This document shows, one piece after another, positions 1 through 5,503 of a DNA stretch of 5,537 nucleotides. This stretch comes from an uncultured Lachnospiraceae bacterium (GTDB lineage Bacteria > Bacillota > Clostridia > Lachnospirales > Lachnospiraceae), in assembly GCA_902797565.1 (NCBI GenBank), contig CADBTO010000394.1, forward strand, positions 1-5,537, read 5' to 3'. Position 1 is the stretch's first letter, and each line of letters begins with the position of its first letter. The position numbers were made by a program, and so were the translations under genes. The notes under the pieces were generated by a model, which searched no databases, had not been told where the DNA came from, and saw nothing but the letters and a program-made list of their open reading frames with translations.

Positions 1-657
1 ACTTATTTGGATATGGATGTCAGTGAGCAGGTGAACCCATCGAATTTGTCAGCATTCAAAAAGTTTGTTCAGGTTTGCGCGTTGTACAGTGGGCAGATTG
101 CTTCGATGGACAGCATCTCCAGGGATGTAGGAGTTTCCGCGCCAACGATCAAGAATTGGCTTTCCATATTGGAAATGTCTTATATCATCCATTTTTTGCA
201 GCCTGCATCGAATAACCTTGGAAAGACGATTACCAAATCGCCGAAGCTTTATTTTACGGATACGGGGTTGTTGTGCCATCTATTACGGATTGGTTCCAAA
301 GAAGAACTTTTACTCAGCCGCCTTAAAGGTGCTGTGGTGGAAACAATGGCTGTGGCGGAGTTGCTGAAACAACGCTATAATCAGGGGAAGCATTCAGAAT
401 TGACGTACTTCCGGGATAAAAAGGGGTTTGAAGTGGATGCGATCGCGGACTGGAAGCAGAACTTTGCAATCGAGGTGAAGAGCAACTCAGAACCAGAGGC
501 AAAGATGTCAAAGAATACCAGGAAATATGTAGAATTATGCAGTGGGCGGGATGTGCGGAGCATCGTGTTTTATATGGGTGAGCTGACACTGAGCTTGGGG
601 GAGACATCTTATGTTGGGTGGCGGGATTGGGGTAGGATCGAGGAGCTTTATCCATAG
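1..657 (+). CDS. DUF4143-type ATP-binding protein, C-terminal part (5' end outside window)
   Basis: The reading frame is open from base 1 (Thr-Tyr-Leu-Asp-Met-Asp-Val) and ends at TAG 655-657, so 218 residues of a longer protein are visible. Family members usually have about 400 residues, with an N-terminal AAA ATPase domain that is missing here. The opening TYLDMDV matches the family's TYLERDV segment just after the ATPase core. Next comes a winged-helix-like stretch (SISRDVGVSAPTIKNWLSIL), then the family signature around KSPKLYFTDTGLL. The C-terminal part has a nuclease-fold-like pattern: GAVVETMAVAELLK, then FEVDAI and, about a dozen residues later, AIEVKSN, giving the D...E-x-K spacing of PD-(D/E)XK domains. 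These proteins are cytoplasmic and their role is unknown; a link to mobile or defence functions has been suggested for relatives but cannot be shown here. The TTG at 7 and ATG at 13 are internal codons, not starts. No terminator hairpin follows. Confidence 0.85.
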   Translation, partial: TYLDMDVSEQVNPSNLSAFKKFVQVCALYSGQIASMDSISRDVGVSAPTIKNWLSILEMSYIIHFLQPASNNLGKTITKSPKLYFTDTGLLCHLLRIGSKEELLLSRLKGAVVETMAVAELLKQRYNQGKHSELTYFRDKKGFEVDAIADWKQNFAIEVKSNSEPEAKMSKNTRKYVELCSGRDVRSIVFYMGELTLSLGETSYVGWRDWGRIEELYP

Positions 658-667
658 TAATTTCCTC

Positions 668-696
668 TTGAAAATCGCCGGGAATATGGGTAAAAT
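668..696 (+). promoter_or_regulatory. Sigma-A type promoter for the alpha/beta hydrolase
   Basis: TTGAAA at 668-673 and TAAAAT at 691-696 are separated by exactly 17 bases. Each hexamer matches the vegetative consensus at five of six positions. Transcription would start near 703, giving a leader of about 60 bases before the ATG at 764. The promoter lies just after the stop codon of the upstream ATPase gene, so the hydrolase can be transcribed independently. Confidence 0.65.
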
Positions 697-750
697 GTTT
701 GAAAGGCACGAAAAACGAGGCGCATACCATATGGAGATTGATAGATGGGA

Positions 751-756
751 AAGGAG
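751..756 (+). promoter_or_regulatory. Ribosome binding site fixing the hydrolase start
   Basis: AAGGAG lies seven bases before the ATG at 764, which is ideal spacing. It decides in favour of that start over the in-frame upstream codons back to 611, which overlap the previous gene and have no such site. Confidence 0.8.
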
Positions 757-763
757 ACAGTCT

Positions 764-1726
764 ATGCAAATCGTGACAGAGCAGCTGTATGAGAATAATC
801 CTCATGTCACAGTGACATCTTACATCCTGGACAATTTTCCGGAGATCTGGGTGAAATCCCGAGGCGCGGTCATCATCTGTCCGGGCGGCGGGTATTTCGG
901 ATGTTCAGACCGCGAGGCGGAGCCGATCGCGCTGCGGTTCGCCGGGATGGGTTACCATGCATTCGTAGTACGCTATTCGACCTATACACAGGGAGAAGAC
1001 TTCGGATTCCCGGATCTTTCGAAACCGCTGGCAATTAAGAAAGAAAAGGCGCATCCCGCACCGATGCAGGATCTCGCGAGAGCCGTCCTTTATGTCAGGA
1101 GCCACGCGGAGCAGTGGCATATCGACCGGGAAAAACTCGCGATCTGCGGCTTCTCCGCAGGCGGGCACAACTGCGCGATGTACAGCGTGTACTGGAACAA
1201 GCCCGAGTTGTATGATGCGGTTGGTGCAAGACCGGAAGACCTGAAAGTTGCGGCGTGTATCCTGGGGTATCCGCTGACGGATTATGTATACATGAACGAA
1301 CATGTTATGGCGAAAGCGGATGCGATGGGGAAAGCGTTTTTTGCCGCAAGCAACCGTGCGTTTTTGGGACTGGAAGAATCGGAAGTGACAGATGAGGTTC
1401 TGGAAAGCGTCAGTCCGGCGCGGATGGTGACGGCAGATACACCGCCGACGTTTCTCTGGGGGACAGCAGGGGACAGTCTTGTCCCGCCCGCGCACGCCAC
1501 GCTGATGGCGACGGCACTGGCAAAGGCAGGCGTGCCCTTTGAGATCCATACGTTTGAGACCGGAGACCATGGTCTTTCGACTTCGGACTGGGTGTCCGCG
1601 GCAGCGAAGGACCAGATCAATGCGGACGCCACCCAGTGGATTCCGCTTGTTGAAAAATTCCTAGCGCGGCGTTTTACGCCGGCAGGCATTCCGGAACATG
1701 CAAATTATGAAGTGAGTGTGGTATAA
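764..1726 (+). CDS. Alpha/beta hydrolase (esterase/lipase-like, Aes/BD-FAE-type)
   Basis: This 320-residue protein has no signal peptide or membrane segment, so it should be cytoplasmic. It follows the carboxylesterase plan. An oxyanion-hole segment CPGGGY (39-44) replaces the HGGG of many relatives. The nucleophile elbow is GFSAG (129-133) with Ser131. GTAGD (233-237) supplies the acid Asp237, and GDHG (267-270) supplies His269, completing a Ser-Asp-His triad in the right order and spacing. Family members remove acetyl or other acyl groups from small esters or oligosaccharides, and in gut clostridia they are often annotated as acetylxylan-esterase-like; no neighbouring carbohydrate gene supports a particular substrate. 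It has its own promoter (668-696) and is convergent with hsp20. An in-frame extension to 611 is rejected because it overlaps the upstream gene and lacks a ribosome binding site. The fold is well supported; the substrate is unknown. Confidence 0.9.
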   Translation: MQIVTEQLYENNPHVTVTSYILDNFPEIWVKSRGAVIICPGGGYFGCSDREAEPIALRFAGMGYHAFVVRYSTYTQGEDFGFPDLSKPLAIKKEKAHPAPMQDLARAVLYVRSHAEQWHIDREKLAICGFSAGGHNCAMYSVYWNKPELYDAVGARPEDLKVAACILGYPLTDYVYMNEHVMAKADAMGKAFFAASNRAFLGLEESEVTDEVLESVSPARMVTADTPPTFLWGTAGDSLVPPAHATLMATALAKAGVPFEIHTFETGDHGLSTSDWVSAAAKDQINADATQWIPLVEKFLARRFTPAGIPEHANYEVSVV

Positions 1727-1734
1727 AGAGTTTG

Positions 1735-1761
1735 AAAAAACGGGGGCCCTGCAGCCCCCGT
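1735..1761 (-). terminator. Intrinsic terminator of hsp20, possibly shared with the hydrolase
   Basis: ACGGGGGC (1740-1747) and GCCCCCGT (1754-1761) form a perfect eight-base-pair, GC-rich stem with a six-base loop. Read on the minus strand, the stem follows six bases after the hsp20 stop codon and is followed by a T run (complement of the A run 1735-1740), the classical rho-independent layout. On the plus strand the stem is followed only by AACGTTTTA, so termination of the hydrolase transcript is probably weaker there. Confidence 0.85.
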
Positions 1762-1767
1762 AACGTT

Positions 1768-2217
1768 TTATCCTTCGATCAGGATGGTTTTCTTTTCCGG
1801 CAGCTTCTTTGCGTCCTTCTTCGGGACGGAAAGCTTCAGGATGCCATCCTCGAACTTTGCCTTGATGTCCTCCTCTGTGAGCGCGTCGCCCACGAAAAAG
1901 CTGCGCTGCATCGCGCCGGAATAACGTTCCTTGCGGATGACCTTGCCCGTCTTGTCTTTCTCCTCGGTATTGCTGTGCTTGGCTGCGCCAACGGACAGGT
2001 AGCCGTTCTCCAGAGTCAGGCTGATCTCGTCCTTCTTGAAGCCGGGCAGTTCCACGTCCAGCTCGAAGCCGCCGTCGTGCTCGCGGACGTCCGTCTTCAT
2101 GACGCTCATCGCGTGTTTCCCGTAGAGCTTGCGGTTCACGTCGTCAAAATCCTGCATCCGAGGGAAATCCATCCAATCGTCCAGCAAATTTTCTCCAAAA
2201 AGACTCGGTAACAACAT
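1768..2217 (-). CDS. hsp20: Hsp20/alpha-crystallin family small heat-shock protein
   Basis: This 149-residue protein is an ATP-independent holdase chaperone that binds unfolding proteins in the cytoplasm and forms oligomers. The N-terminal arm (1-38) contains LFGENLLDDWMDFP, typical of clostridial Hsp18/Hsp20. The alpha-crystallin domain spans about 39-133 and includes DVELPGFKKDEISLTLENGYL, the RKERYSGAMQRSF segment, and the hallmark DGILKLSVPK (124-133). The C-terminal tail carries the I-x-I anchor as Ile145-Leu-Ile147, which docks on a neighbouring dimer. The ATG at 2217 follows AAGGAGG (complement of 2228-2234) with a ten-base spacer. The gene is monocistronic, with its promoter and a CIRCE operator upstream and a strong terminator six bases after the stop. 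The length is normal and all key elements are intact. Confidence 0.97.
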   Translation of the reverse strand: MLLPSLFGENLLDDWMDFPRMQDFDDVNRKLYGKHAMSVMKTDVREHDGGFELDVELPGFKKDEISLTLENGYLSVGAAKHSNTEEKDKTGKVIRKERYSGAMQRSFFVGDALTEEDIKAKFEDGILKLSVPKKDAKKLPEKKTILIEG

Positions 2218-2280
2218 AAGTCATGCGCCTCCTTCAAATCAATGTATTTCTGTGAACCTCTTTCCCTGTCCACGCCTCAT

Positions 2281-2309
2281 ATACTACTCCAAATTATTAG
2301 CACTGTCAA
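2281..2309 (-). promoter_or_regulatory. Sigma-A type promoter of hsp20
   Basis: On the minus strand, TTGACA (complement of 2304-2309, perfect consensus) and TAGTAT (complement of 2281-2286, four of six) are separated by 17 bases. Transcription would start near 2274, giving a leader of roughly 57 bases. The -35 hexamer lies inside the CIRCE element, so bound HrcA would block RNA polymerase directly. Confidence 0.75.
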
Positions 2310-2323
2310 GAGGTGAGTGCTAA
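2297..2323. promoter_or_regulatory. CIRCE operator (HrcA binding site)
   Basis: The arms are TTAGCACTG (2297-2305) and GAGTGCTAA (2315-2323), separated by nine bases. This matches the CIRCE consensus TTAGCACTC-N9-GAGTGCTAA except for G instead of C at 2305. The complementarity continues outward (ATTA on the left, TAAT on the right), giving twelve-base arms at 2293-2304 and 2316-2327. HrcA is the heat-sensitive repressor of groESL and dnaK operons in Firmicutes; control of this hsp20 by HrcA is inferred from site and position. Confidence 0.93.
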
Positions 2324-2329
2324 TAATTC

Positions 2330-2351
2330 TGTGAACTTTTTGTGAACTTTT
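2330..2351. repeat. Tandem 11-base repeat upstream of the hsp20 promoter
   Basis: TGTGAACTTTT occurs twice head to tail, at 2330-2340 and 2341-2351. The core TGTGAAC occurs a third time at 2251-2257, within the hsp20 leader, preceded by TTC as is the 2330 copy. On the minus strand the tandem copies lie upstream of the -35 element, about one helical turn apart. No known regulator can be assigned; the motif is not the CtsR heptad GGTCAAA. Confidence 0.6.
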
Positions 2352-2368
2352 TGCAGGAAGCGTGTTTG

Positions 2369-2398
2369 TTTGCATCAGACAGGCTCTTGTGCTATGAT
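2369..2398 (+). promoter_or_regulatory. Probable promoter of the small-protein/kinase pair
   Basis: TATGAT at 2393-2398 matches the -10 consensus at five of six positions and is preceded by TGC, an extended -10 element. A weak -35 candidate TTTGCA (2369-2374) stands 18 bases upstream. Transcription would start near 2405, about 75 bases before the ATG at 2480. The promoter is divergent from hsp20. Confidence 0.5.
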
Positions 2399-2479
2399 GG
2401 AGCGTGATATTTTTCTGCAGAACACGGTTCTGTAGGCAGTTTTGAAGGTTTGAAGCTTTGGGAAAGGGGCTGGTATCGG

Positions 2480-2824
2480 ATGGAGGGATTGAACCTGTGT
2501 TGTGATATTTATCATCGGGATGTGAAAACGGCGCGCCTTGAAATTGTAGATGGGAAGCTGAAAAAATATGAAGTATATACGGACAACCGCATGAAGACCC
2601 TGTTTCCAGAGGGCACGACGGAGACCAATATCAAGGCGATCCTGCAGGGCAGGGTGATCTGCCCGCAGCGCTGCGATGAGGGGATGCTTGCCAGCATGGG
2701 GCTGAAGGAATATAATGCCTATGACATCCTGCGTGCGACACATGCGGTCAATGATGATGATTTTATCTGGATGAAGTTTGATGGAGAAGATATTTCCTGG
2801 AAGGATGTGAGGGTGCGTGTATAG
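2480..2824 (+). CDS. Small protein preceding a HipA-like kinase; possible HipS-like partner
   Basis: This 114-residue protein has no signal peptide or membrane segment. The ATG at 2480 is chosen because AAAGGGG (2463-2469) precedes it by ten bases; an upstream TTG at 2450 is in frame but has no well-placed site. The first half is strand-rich (LNLCCDIYHRDVKTARLEI, KKYEVYT). The second half is mostly helical (ETNIKAILQGRVICP, YNAYDILRATHAVNDDDFIW). It ends eight bases inside the kinase start, so the two are translationally coupled and probably function together. By eye, the YDILRATHAVNDDDFIWMKF stretch recalls the FDLL-x-x-IG-x-D-x-x-GA pattern in the N-terminal subdomain of HipA, the part that exists as the separate antitoxin HipS in HipBST. 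That relation is inferred, weak at sequence level, and untested. It has no helix-turn-helix and is not a HipB. It carries three cysteines (in CC and in ICPQRC-type contexts, four including both of CC) without a clear metal-binding layout. Confidence 0.8.
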   Translation: MEGLNLCCDIYHRDVKTARLEIVDGKLKKYEVYTDNRMKTLFPEGTTETNIKAILQGRVICPQRCDEGMLASMGLKEYNAYDILRATHAVNDDDFIWMKFDGEDISWKDVRVRV

Positions 2825-3584
2825 AGTTCCGGAGGTGCGGCTGGGCGAGGAATACCGTTATGATACCAGGACTACAAGCCGGGGGGTACAGACGAAGTAT
2901 CACAAAGACCAGTATTTTTACAAGGTGGATGCTTCTGGAAATGAAGGATTTGTGGAATATCTGGTAAGCAGGTTCCTTGCATATTCCAGTTTGCAGGAAA
3001 ATGAGTATGTATCTTATGAACCGTTTCGGATCAATGGAAAACCCGGGTGCAGATCATGGAATTTCCTGAGGGAAGGCGAAGAATTTGTAACGATGAATAC
3101 GGTTTATGAACGGGAAACAGGATTCCATCGCTTGCAGGACAAGTTGTGGGGATTCCGTAATGCAAAAGACCGGTTAGAGTATATTCTCGATCTTGCAGGA
3201 CGGATTGGCATGGATCGGCAGCAATATGCGGATGCAATGAAAAAGATGCTGCAGCTGGATTTGCTCATTGCGAATACAGACCGCCATCCTCATAACTATG
3301 GCGTGATCTATGATAGCAGGCAGGATCGGTTTACACCGGCACCGATTTTTGACAATGGCAGATCACTGGAAACCGTTCCGGGAGAAGACGTAGCTGCGTG
3401 CACGCTCTCCGGTTCCTTTGAGGAGCAGCTGGTAGCATTTGGTTTTCCTGTAAAACCGGCGTTTTCGGTGGATGCGGCGGGGTTTTTATCGGAACTCTCA
3501 GAAATGGAGAAGGATTGGGGGAAGCGGCGGGAAATGGAGTGTTTCAGGGAACGCATCAGGACGTATCAATATCTTTTGGAATGA
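2817..3584 (+). CDS. HipA/HipT-like serine/threonine protein kinase
   Basis: This 255-residue protein carries the HipA C-terminal kinase signatures. TSRGVQTK (20-27) corresponds to the GAQ-x-K glycine-rich loop. FYKVD (34-38) offers Lys36 as ATP-binding lysine. ANTDRHPHN (152-160) is the catalytic loop, with Asp155 as catalytic base and Asn160 as metal ligand, parallel to GATDGHAKN in E. coli HipA. PIFDNG (176-181) provides the metal-binding Asp179. It is much shorter than E. coli HipA (440 residues) because the N-terminal subdomain is absent, as in HipT. HipA kinases phosphorylate glutamyl-tRNA synthetase and HipT tryptophanyl-tRNA synthetase; the target here is unknown. The GTG start at 2817 is the first possible start after an in-frame TGA at 2808-2810; AAGGA (2801-2805) lies upstream and the start overlaps the previous gene by eight bases. 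Kinase identity is secure; a toxin role is inference. Confidence 0.88.
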   Translation: MYRVPEVRLGEEYRYDTRTTSRGVQTKYHKDQYFYKVDASGNEGFVEYLVSRFLAYSSLQENEYVSYEPFRINGKPGCRSWNFLREGEEFVTMNTVYERETGFHRLQDKLWGFRNAKDRLEYILDLAGRIGMDRQQYADAMKKMLQLDLLIANTDRHPHNYGVIYDSRQDRFTPAPIFDNGRSLETVPGEDVAACTLSGSFEEQLVAFGFPVKPAFSVDAAGFLSELSEMEKDWGKRREMECFRERIRTYQYLLE

Positions 3585-3598
3585 GTTTGCATACGCCG

Positions 3599-3660
3599 GC
3601 GCAGCCCGTCAGGTGAGCATGAGGGGGTGTCGCCCCCTGCTCGATTGTGGCGGGCTGCGC
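3599..3660. repeat. Long two-tier hairpin between convergent genes (REP-like or terminator)
   Basis: The outer arms GCGCAGCCCG (3599-3608) and CGGGCTGCGC (3651-3660) are perfectly complementary over ten bases. Inside, after an internal loop, GAGC (3615-3618) pairs with GCTC (3639-3642), then after a three-base bulge AGGGGG (3622-3627) pairs with CCCCCT (3633-3638) around a five-base loop. The element begins 14 bases after the kinase stop and ends about 50 bases before the end of the convergent ATPase gene. Neither side has a T run, so it is not a standard intrinsic terminator. It may be a dispersed palindromic repeat, an mRNA 3'-end stabiliser, or a factor-dependent terminator. Confidence 0.7.
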
Positions 3661-3709
3661 AAGAAAAATCGGGAATTTGCCGTGCATTCAATCCTGTATA
3701 AATGCGTAT

Positions 3710-5320
3710 TCAGCTGTCTTTCTCAAACTGTTCGATCTTACAGGTATGCGTCTTCTCTTTTTCGTCATAATTGATTCCGACAAACAACAGATTCCCCTGA
3801 TAATGCGCAAGGCTGTCGAAATATTTCTTTTCCCGGATCTGGTCCAGTGCGCTCTCCGTGCATCCATTCCGCTTCAGTTCAATGACCATCGCCGGACGGG
3901 CAGGAAGATTCCGGACCGGAATGAATACGACATCGGCGAACCCCTTGCCGGTCGTCATCTCCCGGATGACGGTGTAATCGTTTACAGCATAAAGATAGGC
4001 AAGATAGATCGCGCTTTGCAGGGCGTCTTCGTTGTTGTAGCTGCGGTTCGAGGTCACATGGATGTGGCTTTCGTCCAGAGCCCTTGCCACGGCATCCGCA
4101 TCGCCTTTAGCGGTGTCTTCCAGCAGCTGCTGGGAAGCCTGGATGATTCTGGTCGTGGCTTCATAGCCCTTTGATACGGAAAGCGCCTTGTTCCATTGGT
4201 TGCGGATTTCAATATTCGGGATGCGGCAAGTGCCTGCATCAGGTGCGTGTTCGTCAGCAGCATCAAAAGCAAGATAACCAAGGTGGATGAGGAATGTAAG
4301 GACGTCGTCACAGCTTTTGAAACCAGCAGAATCCGTGGTGTTGATATAGAATGTCGTATCCACAGGGACGCGCTCCCCTGCAAGCATCCGCGTAATTTTT
4401 TCCTGAATCCCATCAAAATCCATACGGAGGGGGTCGGAAATTGCCTCATAAGAACTGGTACGCGTCCAGTAGTTGTCAAAATCATGATGCCACATTGCCA
4501 TCGCTACTGACCGGGGCGTGTAGATTTCAAAGCCATGCTGGCGGTATCCATTGTACCAGTGGCGGCATGTTTCAAAATCCATGTCAAATCGTGTGCATAG
4601 TTCCTGGACTTCCTGGGATGTGAAGCCAACGAACTCTGCCAGCTCTTTGGCGTCCAGCATCGTATATTCAACGAAATTGTTCAGTTTTGATTGGATGCGT
4701 TCGCGGACGATGGGCAGAATCCCTGTCAGGTATGCAAGGGCAATGGCAGGGCGCAGCGTGTCATTTTTGAACAATCCATTCAAAAAACGCAGGTATTCTG
4801 AAAAAAGAGAATCTGGAACCTGTTCGCGGACCAGGATGTCGTATTCGTCAATGATGATGATGAAAGGTTCGCCGCTGTCTGCATACGCATTCAAAATGCT
4901 CAATGCAAGCGAGTCTTCGATGTCAATGTCTGCATTGGGAAACGCCATTGCCAGTTCCTTGTTGATTTTTGTTTCCAGTTTGTCTATAAAAAGAGCGCGG
5001 TTCTTTGTGATTTGGTATTCGGCGTTTAGATCAATCTTGATCACATTGTACCGGTTCATCTTCTCTGCATACCCCGGGACGCCTGCAATCTTCAGCGCCG
5101 CGAAGATTTTGGACGAATCGCACCCTTTTGAGTAATACGCCGCAAGCATATTCCCCGCGACGGTTTTCCCGCATCGTCTGGGACGGGAAAAGCAGATGTA
5201 TTTATACTCGGTCTTCATATAGCGGTTCATATAGTCGATCATCATGGTCTTGTCCACATAGAGGCCGGTTTTTAAGATTTCATTGAAGTTCCCGAAGCCG
5301 GGATTCAGATAAAGTCCCAT
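3710..5320 (-). CDS. AAA-ATPase-like / PD-(D/E)XK nuclease-superfamily protein
   Basis: This 536-residue protein is full length for its family (AAA-ATPase_like domain followed by a PDDEXK_9-type domain). The N-terminus has the signature GFGNFNEILKTGLYVDKT (8-25). The Walker A motif is SRPRRCGKT (45-53) with Lys52; the arginine-rich variant is usual for the family. Walker B is FIIIIDEYD (153-161) with Asp158 and Glu159. The linker has HWYNGYR (254-260), another family hallmark. The C-terminal nuclease-like fold shows FADVVF with Asp463, then VIELK with Glu481 and Lys483, then ALDQIREKKY with Gln494, the expected D...E-x-K...Q order. The ATG at 5320 is preceded by AGGAGG (complement of 5328-5333) at seven bases. 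The family is abundant in gut anaerobes, often in many copies, and has no settled function; DNA cleavage is not shown. The gene stands alone, convergent with the kinase. Confidence 0.93.
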   Translation of the reverse strand: MGLYLNPGFGNFNEILKTGLYVDKTMMIDYMNRYMKTEYKYICFSRPRRCGKTVAGNMLAAYYSKGCDSSKIFAALKIAGVPGYAEKMNRYNVIKIDLNAEYQITKNRALFIDKLETKINKELAMAFPNADIDIEDSLALSILNAYADSGEPFIIIIDEYDILVREQVPDSLFSEYLRFLNGLFKNDTLRPAIALAYLTGILPIVRERIQSKLNNFVEYTMLDAKELAEFVGFTSQEVQELCTRFDMDFETCRHWYNGYRQHGFEIYTPRSVAMAMWHHDFDNYWTRTSSYEAISDPLRMDFDGIQEKITRMLAGERVPVDTTFYINTTDSAGFKSCDDVLTFLIHLGYLAFDAADEHAPDAGTCRIPNIEIRNQWNKALSVSKGYEATTRIIQASQQLLEDTAKGDADAVARALDESHIHVTSNRSYNNEDALQSAIYLAYLYAVNDYTVIREMTTGKGFADVVFIPVRNLPARPAMVIELKRNGCTESALDQIREKKYFDSLAHYQGNLLFVGINYDEKEKTHTCKIEQFEKDS

Positions 5321-5327
5321 CGCACTC

Positions 5328-5333
5328 CCTCCT
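5328..5333 (-). promoter_or_regulatory. Ribosome binding site of the AAA-ATPase-like gene
   Basis: AGGAGG on the minus strand is seven bases from the ATG at 5320. This confirms the start, which also agrees with the family's N-terminal signature. Confidence 0.8.
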
Positions 5334-5350
5334 GTTCTAAAAAACGGAAT

Positions 5351-5380
5351 ATATTACAAATCGGAAAAATACGCTGTAAA
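5351..5380 (-). promoter_or_regulatory. Candidate promoter of the AAA-ATPase-like gene
   Basis: On the minus strand, TTTACA (complement of 5375-5380, five of six) and TAATAT (complement of 5351-5356, four of six, preceded by TG) are separated by 18 bases. The region is AT-rich, so other hexamer pairs are possible. The leader would be only about 25 bases, just enough for the ribosome binding site. Confidence 0.4.
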
Positions 5381-5473
5381 ACAATGTCTTTTCGAAACAT
5401 GATACACGTTTTTCATGATATCGCAAGCCAGGGAGCGTATCATATATTGTCGGGAAAAAAATGAATTATGTGG

Positions 5474-5503
5474 TTGTTTTTTGAGGGCTGAATGTGGTAT
5501 AAT
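5474..5503 (+). promoter_or_regulatory. Promoter firing out of the right edge of the window
   Basis: TATAAT at 5498-5503 is a perfect -10 hexamer and is preceded by TGG, an extended -10 element. The -35 match is poor (TTGTTT at 5474-5479, 18-base spacer). Transcription would start near 5510, so the ATG codons at 5513 and 5516 have no room for a ribosome binding site and are probably leader sequence. The gene it serves lies beyond 5537. Confidence 0.6.

Noticed and set aside
611..763. N-terminal extension of the hydrolase to an upstream start at 611
   Set aside because: It overlaps the end of the preceding gene, covers the promoter at 668-696, and lacks a ribosome binding site, whereas ATG 764 has AAGGAG at seven bases and gives a normal esterase N-terminus.
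905..1570. 221-codon minus-strand open frame inside the hydrolase gene
   Set aside because: The translation is rich in Arg, Cys and His, typical of antisense frames in GC-rich coding DNA; the plus-strand frame has a full catalytic triad.
1732..2211. 159-codon open frame on the plus strand opposite hsp20
   Set aside because: It is a shadow of hsp20: it begins in the terminator region, has no ribosome binding site, and its translation resembles no recognisable protein.
2330..2351. CtsR operator at the tandem repeats
   Set aside because: CtsR binds GGTCAAA heptads separated by three bases; the repeats here are GTTCACA at 11-base spacing, too different to assign.
2450..2479. TTG start at 2450 for the small partner protein
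   Set aside because: It is only ten codons upstream with no well-spaced ribosome binding site; ATG 2480 has AAAGGGG ten bases before it.
2805..2824. Frameshift joining the small protein and the kinase into one broken gene
   Set aside because: The overlap is a normal coupled layout: the first frame ends naturally at TAG 2822-2824, the second starts at GTG 2817 after an in-frame TGA, and both proteins look complete in themselves.
3647..5135. Several plus-strand open frames (3647-4174, 4196-4510, 4551-5135)
   Set aside because: All lie opposite the well-supported AAA-ATPase-like gene and show no domain motifs or ribosome binding sites.
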